Positions 1 through 4,130 of a DNA stretch of 5,007 nucleotides are shown here, one piece after another. Both the position numbers and the translations under genes were made by a program. The number at the start of each line of letters is the position of its first letter. Position 1 is the first letter of the stretch. This DNA comes from Candidatus Moraniibacteriota bacterium (GTDB taxonomy: Bacteria; Patescibacteriota; Minisyncoccia; Moranbacterales; UBA2206): contig DQBY01000027.1 in assembly GCA_003534085.1 (NCBI GenBank), forward strand, positions 9,693-14,699, written 5' to 3'. The notes under the pieces were generated by a model. That model did not search any database and had not been told where the DNA came from. It saw only the letters and a list, made by a program, of their open reading frames with translations.

Positions 1-47
1 AGGTTTTCATCCTGGTAACAGGGGTCCGATTCCCCTTGGCGCTACCA
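1..47 (+). tRNA. tRNA-Glu (anticodon TTC), 3' part only
   Basis: The window begins inside the anticodon stem. Positions 1-3 (AGG) and 11-13 (CCT) pair around the 7-nt loop TTTTCAT (4-10), which puts anticodon TTC at 6-8 (glutamate). The full 3' strand of that stem is CCTGG (11-15). A 4-nt variable loop TAAC (16-19) follows, as in Escherichia coli tRNA-Glu. The T arm is AGGGG (20-24) and CCCCT (32-36) around TCCGATT (25-31). The acceptor 3' strand is TGGCGCT (37-43), discriminator A44, and the CCA end is encoded at 45-47. The 5' acceptor strand and D arm lie outside the window. Oddity: T-loop position 55 is C (position 26) instead of the nearly universal T. Glutamyl-tRNA(Glu) serves protein synthesis and usually also tetrapyrrole synthesis. 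Confidence 0.93.
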
Positions 48-101
48 TCAAAAAACTTTCCGAAAATTATTAAAAAAATGTGAAACATTGCTGAAGCGAC
101 A

Positions 102-131
102 TTTGTATTAGTCGTGTATTTTTGGTATATT
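102..131 (+). promoter_or_regulatory. Probable extended -10 promoter for the 157/445 gene pair
   Basis: TATATT at 126-131 is preceded by TGG (123-125), giving a TGn extended -10 box. A weak -35 candidate (TTGTAT, 103-108) lies 17 bp upstream. Transcription would start near 138 and give a leader of about 19 nt before the ATG at 157. No Shine-Dalgarno sequence precedes that ATG. The 14-mer TTGGTATATTTAAA (122-135) recurs exactly at 1198-1211, in front of the next transcription unit, which supports a promoter role. Confidence 0.5.
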
Positions 132-156
132 TAAAATAATAATTTCTCAAAAACAT

Positions 157-438
157 ATGGACGCAAATAACGAAGATTTAATAAAAAAATCAGACATTCA
201 AAAAATTGCTTCTGAAGGAACGCAAATATATGAACAGATCAAGGCGAATTACGACCCGAAAGAAAAAGGGAAGTTTTTAGCTATTGAAATTGAAAGCAAG
301 AAAGCATATTTGGGAAACACCAGTGCTGAGGCTTTGGAGCTGGCTAGAGAAAATCATCCGAGCAAGCTTTTCTATGTTGTGAAAATAGGATTTGATGTGG
401 CGGAAACCATGGCAAGATCCTTTACTGAAAACAAATAA
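157..438 (+). CDS. Small conserved-type hypothetical protein paired with a retropepsin-like protease
   Basis: This is a 93-aa soluble protein with no signal peptide or membrane segment. A polar N-terminus (1-20) leads into a helix around IQKIASEGTQIYEQIKA (14-30). Then comes a compact alpha/beta part with a beta strand at KGKFLAIEIESKKAYLG (37-53), a helix at SAEALELARENHP (56-68) and a second strand at KLFYVVKIG (70-78). From memory, this pattern (helix, GK-hydrophobic strand, 'G-x-T/S-x-x-EAL' helix, 'K-L-F-Y-V-V-x-I-G') matches small proteins of unknown function found next to clan AA aspartic protease genes in Cyanobacteria and other bacteria. The next gene starts 6 nt downstream, so the two are almost certainly co-transcribed and translationally coupled. 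I infer a partner, inhibitor or substrate of the protease, possibly toxin-antitoxin-like in layout, but no function is established. The start ATG is the first in frame and lacks an obvious Shine-Dalgarno site. Confidence 0.85.
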   Translation: MDANNEDLIKKSDIQKIASEGTQIYEQIKANYDPKEKGKFLAIEIESKKAYLGNTSAEALELARENHPSKLFYVVKIGFDVAETMARSFTENK

Positions 439-444
439 CAAATT

Positions 445-810
445 ATGATAAGCGGAATTTTTCACGAAAATACGCCTTTTATAAAAGTGGTTATCGGTTG
501 GGGGCAATCAGTGCATGCTCCTCTTGTTATTTTGGACACTGGTTTCACGGGAGATTTGCAAGTAACGCCGGAAATCGCGAAGGAACTTAATCTGGATGTT
601 ATCGGTGTGACAAAAACGCAAATTGCCAACGGCCAGATTATTGAAGTTCCTGTCGCCCTTGCAATCGCAGCAATGGAGGGTCTGACAAGTCATATTCAGG
701 TTTTAATATCTGATAGCATGCCTTTGGTTGGCATTAGCTTTTTATCAAAATTCAGCTACAAAGCAGCAGTTGATTGCAAATATAAAACCGTTACGCTGGA
801 AAGAGTCTAA
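445..810 (+). CDS. Retropepsin-like (clan AA) aspartic protease family protein
   Basis: This 121-aa protein has the retroviral-type aspartic protease layout of the bacterial/archaeal 'clan AA aspartic protease' group. Residues 1-25 form the N-terminal strands (MISGIFHENTPFIKVVIG). The active-site loop is VILDTGFTGDLQV (28-40), with catalytic D31-T32-G33 followed by the FTG typical of this group. A flap-like region (ANGQIIEVPVALA, 61-73) follows. A second hydrophobic-hydrophobic-Gly motif, PLVGISFLSKF (93-103), would form the psi loop under the active site. One D-T-G per chain and the short length imply a homodimer, as in retropepsins. There is no signal peptide or membrane segment, so it is probably cytoplasmic. 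The substrate is unknown; the co-transcribed 93-aa protein upstream (6-nt gap) is the obvious candidate partner. An intrinsic terminator follows 25 nt after the stop. Family assignment is firm; actual proteolysis is inferred from the intact DTG. Confidence 0.88.
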   Translation: MISGIFHENTPFIKVVIGWGQSVHAPLVILDTGFTGDLQVTPEIAKELNLDVIGVTKTQIANGQIIEVPVALAIAAMEGLTSHIQVLISDSMPLVGISFLSKFSYKAAVDCKYKTVTLERV

Positions 811-835
811 CTTTTATAATTTTTCATTTTTATTG

Positions 836-858
836 CAGTCTCAAAAAAGACTGTTTTT
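836..858 (+). terminator. Intrinsic terminator of the protease operon
   Basis: CAGTCT (836-841) pairs perfectly with AGACTG (848-853) around a 6-nt CAAAAA loop, followed directly by TTTTT (854-858). It lies 25 nt after the protease stop codon, in the right orientation to end the 157/445 transcript. Confidence 0.8.
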
Positions 859-903
859 AGTTGCACAAAATATTGAGAGATTTTCGATTTTGCCTGTCTA
901 TCT

Positions 904-917
904 CTGCCTACCGGCAG
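904..917. repeat. Short palindromic repeat CTGCC-TACC-GGCAG
   Basis: A perfect 5-bp inverted repeat with a 4-nt loop (CTGCC 904-908, GGCAG 913-917), GC-rich against an AT-rich background. From memory, 'CCTGCC...GGCAGG' palindromes of this kind are frequent intergenic repeats in Parcubacteria-like genomes. Only one copy is visible here, so repeat-family membership is inferred. Beyond it, 918-1008 holds nothing I can identify. Confidence 0.4.
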
Positions 918-1008
918 GCCTGAAGAGAGTTCCGATAATTCAGAACGGCGGAAAGCCATATTTTTAGATTTTTTCTCATTTTATATCTTTGACCGTCCTT
1001 GACCTTTA

Positions 1009-1172
1009 CCCCGACACCAATTCCAAGGAGAACTTATAAAATAGAAGATTAAAAGGCGAAGCCGCCTATCGGCTCAATTTTTACTTAACACAAATCTTTT
1101 TCAAAATTGGTGTTGGGGCAAGCCCGCCCATTCGCGGACAGCAGGAAGGAACTCCCCAAATTTACAATTTTG
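1009..1172 (+). other. Structured non-coding block with two competing long stems
   Basis: Stem A: CCCCGACACCAATT (1009-1022) pairs with AATTGGTGTTGGGG (1105-1118). All 14 positions pair as + strand RNA, one as G-U (1013/1114). The G-U becomes an A-C mismatch on the other strand, which favours the + strand as the RNA. Inside A, AAGATT (1045-1050) pairs with AATCTT (1093-1098). The tip holds either AGGCG/CGCCT (1054-1058/1063-1067) or AGCCG/CGGCT (1060-1064/1070-1074), which exclude each other. Stem B reuses the 3' strand of A: CAAAATTG (1102-1109) pairs with CAATTTTG (1165-1172), and TTGGGG (1113-1118) with CCCCAA (1154-1159). B encloses a small CCGC/GCGG hairpin (1124-1127/1134-1137). A and B cannot form together. 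No coding frame is credible here and I see no convincing promoter of its own. It matches no RNA family I recognise. Confidence 0.45.
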
Positions 1173-1178
1173 CCGATA

Positions 1179-1207
1179 TTGCAGGATTTTTAATTCCTTG
1201 GTATATT
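1179..1207 (+). promoter_or_regulatory. Probable promoter of the structured leader / 1380 gene
   Basis: A TATATT -10 (1202-1207) is preceded by TGG (1199-1201), an extended -10. A weak -35 (TTGCAG, 1179-1184) lies exactly 17 bp upstream. The core lies in a 14-mer (1198-1211) identical to the one in front of the gene at 157. The predicted start, about 1214, coincides with the first base of the long stem P1 described next. Confidence 0.45.
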
Positions 1208-1213
1208 TAAAGC

Positions 1214-1344
1214 GCAAAACAACAATTTCAAAAAGTTCAGAGACTTTATTTTGTCTTTCGTGTGTGGGATCGGGCACTCCGACTTAACACGAAAGGCGTC
1301 TTTGGACACCAATTGTTGTTTTGCAAGGTCGGGTGTCCGTTTTT
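1214..1344 (+). ncRNA. Candidate structured leader or small RNA with switch-like alternative stems
   Basis: P1: GCAAAACAACAATT (1214-1227) pairs perfectly over 14 bp with AATTGTTGTTTTGC (1311-1324). Inside, CTTTCGTGT (1255-1263) pairs perfectly with ACACGAAAG (1287-1295), capped by TCGG/CCGA (1270-1273/1279-1282). AGAC/GTCT (1241-1244/1298-1301) can close this arm. P4: GGACACC (1304-1310) pairs perfectly with GGTGTCC (1332-1338) and is followed by TTTTT (1340-1344), so it looks like an intrinsic terminator. The 3' strand of P1 sits in the loop of P4. Only 7 nt (1325-1331) would have to cross 14 bp, so P1 and P4 are probably mutually exclusive. The RNA could be a free ~130-nt sRNA or an attenuator-type leader of the gene at 1380. 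Bases 1345-1379 are plain AT-rich. I recognise no known family; the RNA nature is inferred from pairing alone. Confidence 0.45.
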
Positions 1345-1379
1345 GTTTGGAAAAATAATTTAAATATTTTAAAAAATCT

Positions 1380-2171
1380 ATGAATAAATTTGAAAATCCA
1401 TCGCTGTACGACAAGGAAGGAAAAGTTAGCGATCCTGAAATTGCTGAAAAAATGGCATACGCTGAAAAGCCATTTAGAGAGAGAAAAATATTAGGACTTT
1501 TTAAGCCTTCGCAGGCTCAAATTAAACTTGGAGAAAAAATTGCAGAAAAAGTTGGAATGGAGGCATTGGAGGAAAAAAAAAGTAACTTAGAAAAAGAACA
1601 TAACGAAAAATTAGGAGTATTATTTGAAGAATTGCGCTATATTGCTGTAAAATTAGGAGTTGATATGGGTAGAAGAGAATACAGATACCAATATTCCGGA
1701 GAAATTGATGGAGTAAGTTTCTCTGTTACCCCGCTCTTTCAAGGCTTTCAATATATTGAGGAACGGAAAACAGGAAGTTCTATTACGCTGGAACCAGTTG
1801 TAGACCTCGAAAGTCTTAAGGGCCGGGTATCAGCTGAAACGCTTGCAAGGCAAGAGATAACTATTGATGGCAGAAAGTTTAGCATCGCAGATTTAAGTGA
1901 TGAGTTTGTAGATAAATTAATAAATTATTGCAAAGAAAAAACAGACCAGTACAAAGACGAAGATGGGCTGAAAATAATTGAATTAAAAAAGAAAAGAGCA
2001 GAAGACTTAATTGAACAAGAAGAAAAAAGGAAACTAAAAGAACAAGAAGGCATACAAGATAAAAAAGATCGTGATGAAATTTTAAACCAGCTAGGAGGCA
2101 AAGATCGTCTAGAAGATGCTGAGATGTTAGAATCGAAACGCAAAGAGCTTAGCAACCAGATAAAGCAATAA
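1380..2171 (+). CDS. Hypothetical protein with coiled-coil C-terminus (N-terminal part of a TAA-split gene)
   Basis: I do not recognise this 263-aa, strongly charged, soluble protein. No signal peptide or membrane segment is seen. Residues 1-60 are helical and lysine/glutamate-rich. Residues 61-95 form a charged helix (EEKKSNLEKEHNEKLGVLFE). A mixed central region (about 96-175) has beta-like stretches (REYRYQYSGEIDGVSFSVTP, 99-118; EITIDGRKFSIADLS, 159-173). From about 195 to the end it is a long acidic/basic heptad-like helix, likely coiled coil. After the stop (TAA, 2169-2171) the same frame stays open to 2486 and the coiled-coil character continues (ISILEKQ). The natural product was therefore probably about 367 residues. 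The start ATG follows an A/T-rich leader with no Shine-Dalgarno site. It lies downstream of the structured leader candidate. Function unknown; the neighbouring BRO-N fragment hints at accessory or phage-derived context, but that is weak. Confidence 0.8.
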   Translation: MNKFENPSLYDKEGKVSDPEIAEKMAYAEKPFRERKILGLFKPSQAQIKLGEKIAEKVGMEALEEKKSNLEKEHNEKLGVLFEELRYIAVKLGVDMGRREYRYQYSGEIDGVSFSVTPLFQGFQYIEERKTGSSITLEPVVDLESLKGRVSAETLARQEITIDGRKFSIADLSDEFVDKLINYCKEKTDQYKDEDGLKIIELKKKRAEDLIEQEEKRKLKEQEGIQDKKDRDEILNQLGGKDRLEDAEMLESKRKELSNQIKQ

Positions 2172-2240
2172 ATTAGCATATTAGAAAAGCAACCGCCTGA
2201 TAATAAAGAACAGTGGTATATAAGTGGCACGAAAAATGGG

Positions 2241-2486
2241 GTGGAAATCAAAAGAATGCTTACCACTCACCCTATTGATTGGAATTTTTTTGAGCTAAAT
2301 GGTAAAGACTTTCACTTGCATGACCTTGATTATCACACCTTAACATCAGTTCATGAATTCATCACAGGTTTTATGCAGGATTATCATTGGAACAATTGGG
2401 AGGAAAGAAAAAAACAAGAGGACGAAAGAAAGATGGAGGATGAAAAAAATATCGACAATCTAAAAAAGAAAGGTATCTTGAAATAA
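2241..2486 (+). CDS. C-terminal part of the TAA-split gene (or small GTG-start ORF)
   Basis: The frame is identical to that of the preceding gene and is open from the codon right after its TAA (2172). No ATG, GTG or TTG occurs until GTG at 2241, so an independent gene would start there (81 aa) without a Shine-Dalgarno site. Translating from 2172 gives a smoother product: the segment EQWYISGTKNGVEIKRM reads as a continuous strand that the GTG would cut in the middle. Residues after that (THPIDWNFFELNGKDFHLHD...) are rich in aromatic residues and histidine, with a helix at TSVHEFITGFMQDYHWNNW. The tail is a highly charged K/E/D helix ending in KKKGILK. I recognise no domain. It is best read as the C-terminal ~104 residues of one gene broken by a nonsense codon; readthrough or a true separate small gene are alternatives. 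Confidence 0.5.
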   Translation: MEIKRMLTTHPIDWNFFELNGKDFHLHDLDYHTLTSVHEFITGFMQDYHWNNWEERKKQEDERKMEDEKNIDNLKKKGILK

Positions 2487-2528
2487 AATATTTACAATTA
2501 ATCGGCATCATCCCCCATAAGCAATCCA

Positions 2529-2537
2529 TGCTATAAT
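2529..2537 (+). promoter_or_regulatory. Extended -10 promoter of the BRO-N gene
   Basis: TGC at 2529-2531 directly precedes a consensus TATAAT (2532-2537). No good -35 is present at 16-18 bp, as is usual for extended -10 promoters. The start would be near 2543-2545, inside the palindrome at 2539-2566, leaving a leader of about 36 nt before the ATG at 2580. Confidence 0.65.
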
Positions 2538-2538
2538 C

Positions 2539-2566
2539 TTAAGAGCGTTAAATCAGACGCTCTTAA
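2539..2566. promoter_or_regulatory. Perfect 10-bp palindrome overlapping the BRO-N transcription start (operator or leader hairpin)
   Basis: TTAAGAGCGT (2539-2548) and ACGCTCTTAA (2557-2566) are perfect inverted repeats around TAAATCAG. The palindrome begins 1 nt after the -10 box and covers the expected start site, a classic place for a repressor operator. It could instead act as an RNA hairpin just upstream of translation initiation. It ends 13 nt before the ATG at 2580. No ribosome-binding sequence is visible between the two. Confidence 0.5.
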
Positions 2567-2579
2567 AATTTAGCTTTTT

Positions 2580-2939
2580 ATGCAAAACCCAACCAGCCAG
2601 ATTGCCATATTCAAAGGCAAATCTATCCGAAAAATCATTTATCGGAAAGAATGGTGGTTTTCGGTTTTGGATGTAATTCATGCGATAACCGATAGTCCGC
2701 AGCCCAAAACCTATTGGGCAAAAATGAAAGATCGGGATAAATCACTATCCGAACCGTTCCCATTTTGGGAACAGTTGAGGTTGGCCACCGAAGACGGACT
2801 ACAGCGAATACGACCTTTAGAGTATAAAGATACCAAAGAAAAAATCCCGAGCTTCGATGCTCGGGATTTTTTGTTACTTATCCAAACTTTCCACCTGCTT
2901 GGCGTAGGAGGAGAATTGTTTTTCGTACCAGCATTTTAA
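2580..2939 (+). CDS. BRO-N domain protein (phage antirepressor-like), truncated remnant
   Basis: Residues 1 to about 86 match the BRO family N-terminal domain found in phage antirepressors and baculovirus BRO proteins. It opens with SQIAIFKGKSIRKIIYRKEWWFSVLDVIHAITDS (6-39), where the W-W-F-x-V-x-D-V motif is diagnostic. Then come TYWAKMKDRD (44-53) and RLATEDGLQRIRPLEYKDTK (67-86). BRO-N normally continues with a 'D-x-A-(D/N)-T-E-G-(I/L)-x-R-(I/L)-I-Q-S-I-P' section, which is missing. From codon 88 (2841) the frame reads through the terminator hairpin and then antisense to the end of the opposite gene. Residues 88-119 are therefore almost certainly not native BRO sequence. BRO-N domains bind DNA in characterised members; this fragment lacks part of the domain and may be inactive. 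It has its own extended -10 promoter and palindromic operator candidate upstream. Confidence 0.72.
   Translation: MQNPTSQIAIFKGKSIRKIIYRKEWWFSVLDVIHAITDSPQPKTYWAKMKDRDKSLSEPFPFWEQLRLATEDGLQRIRPLEYKDTKEKIPSFDARDFLLLIQTFHLLGVGGELFFVPAF
2839..2872. terminator. Strong bidirectional intrinsic terminator
   Basis: AAAAAATCCCGAGC (2839-2852) and GCTCGGGATTTTTT (2859-2872) form a perfect 14-bp stem with loop TTCGAT. The core is the 8-bp TCCCGAGC/GCTCGGGA. It has an A-tract on the left and a T-tract on the right, so it works in either direction. On the minus strand it begins 1 nt after the stop codon of the membrane protein gene (2874), so its main role is to end the sigma/anti-sigma transcript. Confidence 0.9.
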
Positions 2940-3380
2940 CGTTTCATTCTCTCCTATTCCAACAAGGAGTCCGCCGAGAAAAATGATCGCGGTCAGGAGG
3001 AGGACTGCCGGCGAACGCAGGGCGATTCCGAATTTGGGCAGGATCCTTATTTGTCCGACCACGATGTCAGCCAAGAGAAACAGCGCTAGAAGCAAGGCGA
3101 CATGGTCAAACGGAAAGAGCAGGAAGAAGTCATCCATGATTTTTATTCCTTCATTTGTTCCCGTGAAATGGACACCTGAGAAGATTCCAAAAATCATCGA
3201 TCCGAGCACTGCCGATCCGAATGCGATAAGGAACAAAATTCCGCATAGCGCCAGTTTTTGCAGCAAAAAAAATTTCGGACTCCTCATACTAATTTTTTCA
3301 TTGCGGATCTTTTCCATGACTTTAGCTCTCACGTCCATTTGAGCTATCGAACTGAAATCTTTATTCTTTTTTTCTTCCAT
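2874..3380 (-). CDS. Three-helix membrane protein, probable anti-sigma factor of the adjacent ECF sigma
   Basis: This 168-aa protein has a charged cytoplasmic N-terminus (1-36, including MDVRAKVMEKIRNEKISMRS). Three hydrophobic segments follow at about 38-66, 88-110 and 122-142. The C-terminal tail of about 26 residues (ENETLKCWYEKQFSSYAK...) would be extracytoplasmic with the N-terminus inside. The start ATG (3378-3380) lies inside the end of the sigma gene, a 20-nt overlap that implies translational coupling and near-equal output. That arrangement is typical of an ECF sigma factor with its membrane anti-sigma factor. The N-terminal part would hold the sigma factor and the membrane part would sense a signal. 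The zinc anti-sigma motif (H-x3-C-x2-C) is absent, so the sigma-binding fold cannot be named from sequence. The role rests mainly on context. Confidence 0.82.
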   Translation of the reverse strand: MEEKKNKDFSSIAQMDVRAKVMEKIRNEKISMRSPKFFLLQKLALCGILFLIAFGSAVLGSMIFGIFSGVHFTGTNEGIKIMDDFFLLFPFDHVALLLALFLLADIVVGQIRILPKFGIALRSPAVLLLTAIIFLGGLLVGIGENETLKCWYEKQFSSYAKQVESLDK

Positions 3381-3999
3381 GATTTTTTTTGTTTTCCTCT
3401 ATCTTGATCATTTCCTCAGACAATTTTCTCTTTGCCCTGTTGATCAATGTTCCGACCGTATTGACGGGTTTTCCTAAAATTTCGCTTATTTCCTCGTAGG
3501 ATTTGTCCGAAAAATACCGAAGCAGAAGAACTTGTTTATATTTTATTGGCAATTTATTGATCGCTTCATTGACTTCCGCGATCGATTCTTTTCTTATCCA
3601 CTGGTTGTCCGCCCCATCCTCGCTCTGGCTGCAGCTTTCCAATTTATCCTTGGTCGAGCTGACGTCTTCCCAGGAAATGAATCTCTTCAACGATTTTCTT
3701 TTTATGAAATTGACCGCCTCGTTGTGCGCGATCCTATAAATCCACGAAGAAAATTTTCTGGTCGAATCATAGCTGTGCAAATTGCGGAAAGCCTTGATAA
3801 AAACGTCCTGAAGCAGATCTTCGGCCTCATCGCGGTTGCCGATGAGTCTGTATAGATAGGCAAAGAGCTTCCCCTGATATCGTCCGATTATTTCCGCGTA
3901 TCTTTCCTGATTCTCTTCCCGGATCAAGATAATCAGCTCATTATCGGACAAAATATCCCCTGTTTCCGGCTTTATTCCGATGTTTTGTGGGCTAACCAT
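3361..3999 (-). CDS. ECF-family (RpoE-like) RNA polymerase sigma factor
   Basis: This 212-aa sigma-70-type factor has only regions 2 and 4. Region 2 spans about 34-101: YAEIIGRYQGKLFAYLYRLI, then the core-binding DEAEDLLQDVFIKAFRNL (57-74), then the -10 recognition helix FSSWIYRIAHNEAVNFIKR (83-101). A linker of about 45 residues (102-146) is rich in Ser, Asp and Gln. Region 4 spans about 147-197: INKLPIKYKQVLLLRYFSD, then the helix-turn-helix YEEISEILGKPVNTVGTLINRAKRKL, which reads -35 elements. The C-terminal tail is very basic (KKNHGRKKE). Start ATG at 3999 is supported by AAGG (minus strand, 4008-4011) 8 nt upstream. It is divergent from tsaD (131 bp apart) and overlaps its probable anti-sigma gene by 20 nt. 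A weak minus-strand promoter candidate (TATCAT, 4087-4092) overlaps the tsaD -10 box. ECF factors usually drive their own operon; I cannot identify the recognised motif. Confidence 0.95.
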   Translation of the reverse strand: MVSPQNIGIKPETGDILSDNELIILIREENQERYAEIIGRYQGKLFAYLYRLIGNRDEAEDLLQDVFIKAFRNLHSYDSTRKFSSWIYRIAHNEAVNFIKRKSLKRFISWEDVSSTKDKLESCSQSEDGADNQWIRKESIAEVNEAINKLPIKYKQVLLLRYFSDKSYEEISEILGKPVNTVGTLINRAKRKLSEEMIKIEENKKNHGRKKE

Positions 4000-4062
4000 A
4001 TGTATTACCTTAAAATTATGTTAATATTTCATTTTCTTAAATATTCTTCCGCTATTCTTCTC

Positions 4063-4091
4063 TTGAAAATTAAGCTTTAATGCAATATGAT
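4063..4091 (+). promoter_or_regulatory. Sigma-70 type promoter of tsaD
   Basis: TTGAAA (4063-4068) and TATGAT (4086-4091) are separated by exactly 17 bp, each 5 of 6 to the housekeeping consensus. The start would be near 4098, giving a leader of about 33 nt before the tsaD ATG. This is the best -35/-10 pair in the window. Confidence 0.75.
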
Positions 4092-4130
4092 ACTAACATA
4101 AGCCGCATTACAAAAGTGTTAAAAAAATAA

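Noticed and set aside
728..967. 79-aa plus-strand open frame overlapping the protease end and its terminator
   Set aside because: It reads out of frame through the protease C-terminus, the terminator hairpin and the 904 palindrome; there is no start signal or protein-like pattern.
1083..1288. ACTTAAC (1083-1089, 1282-1288) fits the RYYYAAC core of an integron attC site
   Set aside because: No GTTRRRY partner lies at the right place to fold an attC hairpin, no integrase is seen, and a degenerate 7-mer is expected by chance.
1190..1414. 74-aa minus-strand open frame over the intergenic structured region
   Set aside because: It runs antisense through the P1 and P4 stems, has no ribosome-binding site or recognisable domain, and its composition is explained by the inverted repeats. 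It also overlaps the start of the 1380 gene.
2983..3855. Plus-strand open frames at 2983-3342, 3503-3739 and 3532-3855
   Set aside because: All are antisense to the clearly coding sigma and membrane protein genes and show no family motifs.
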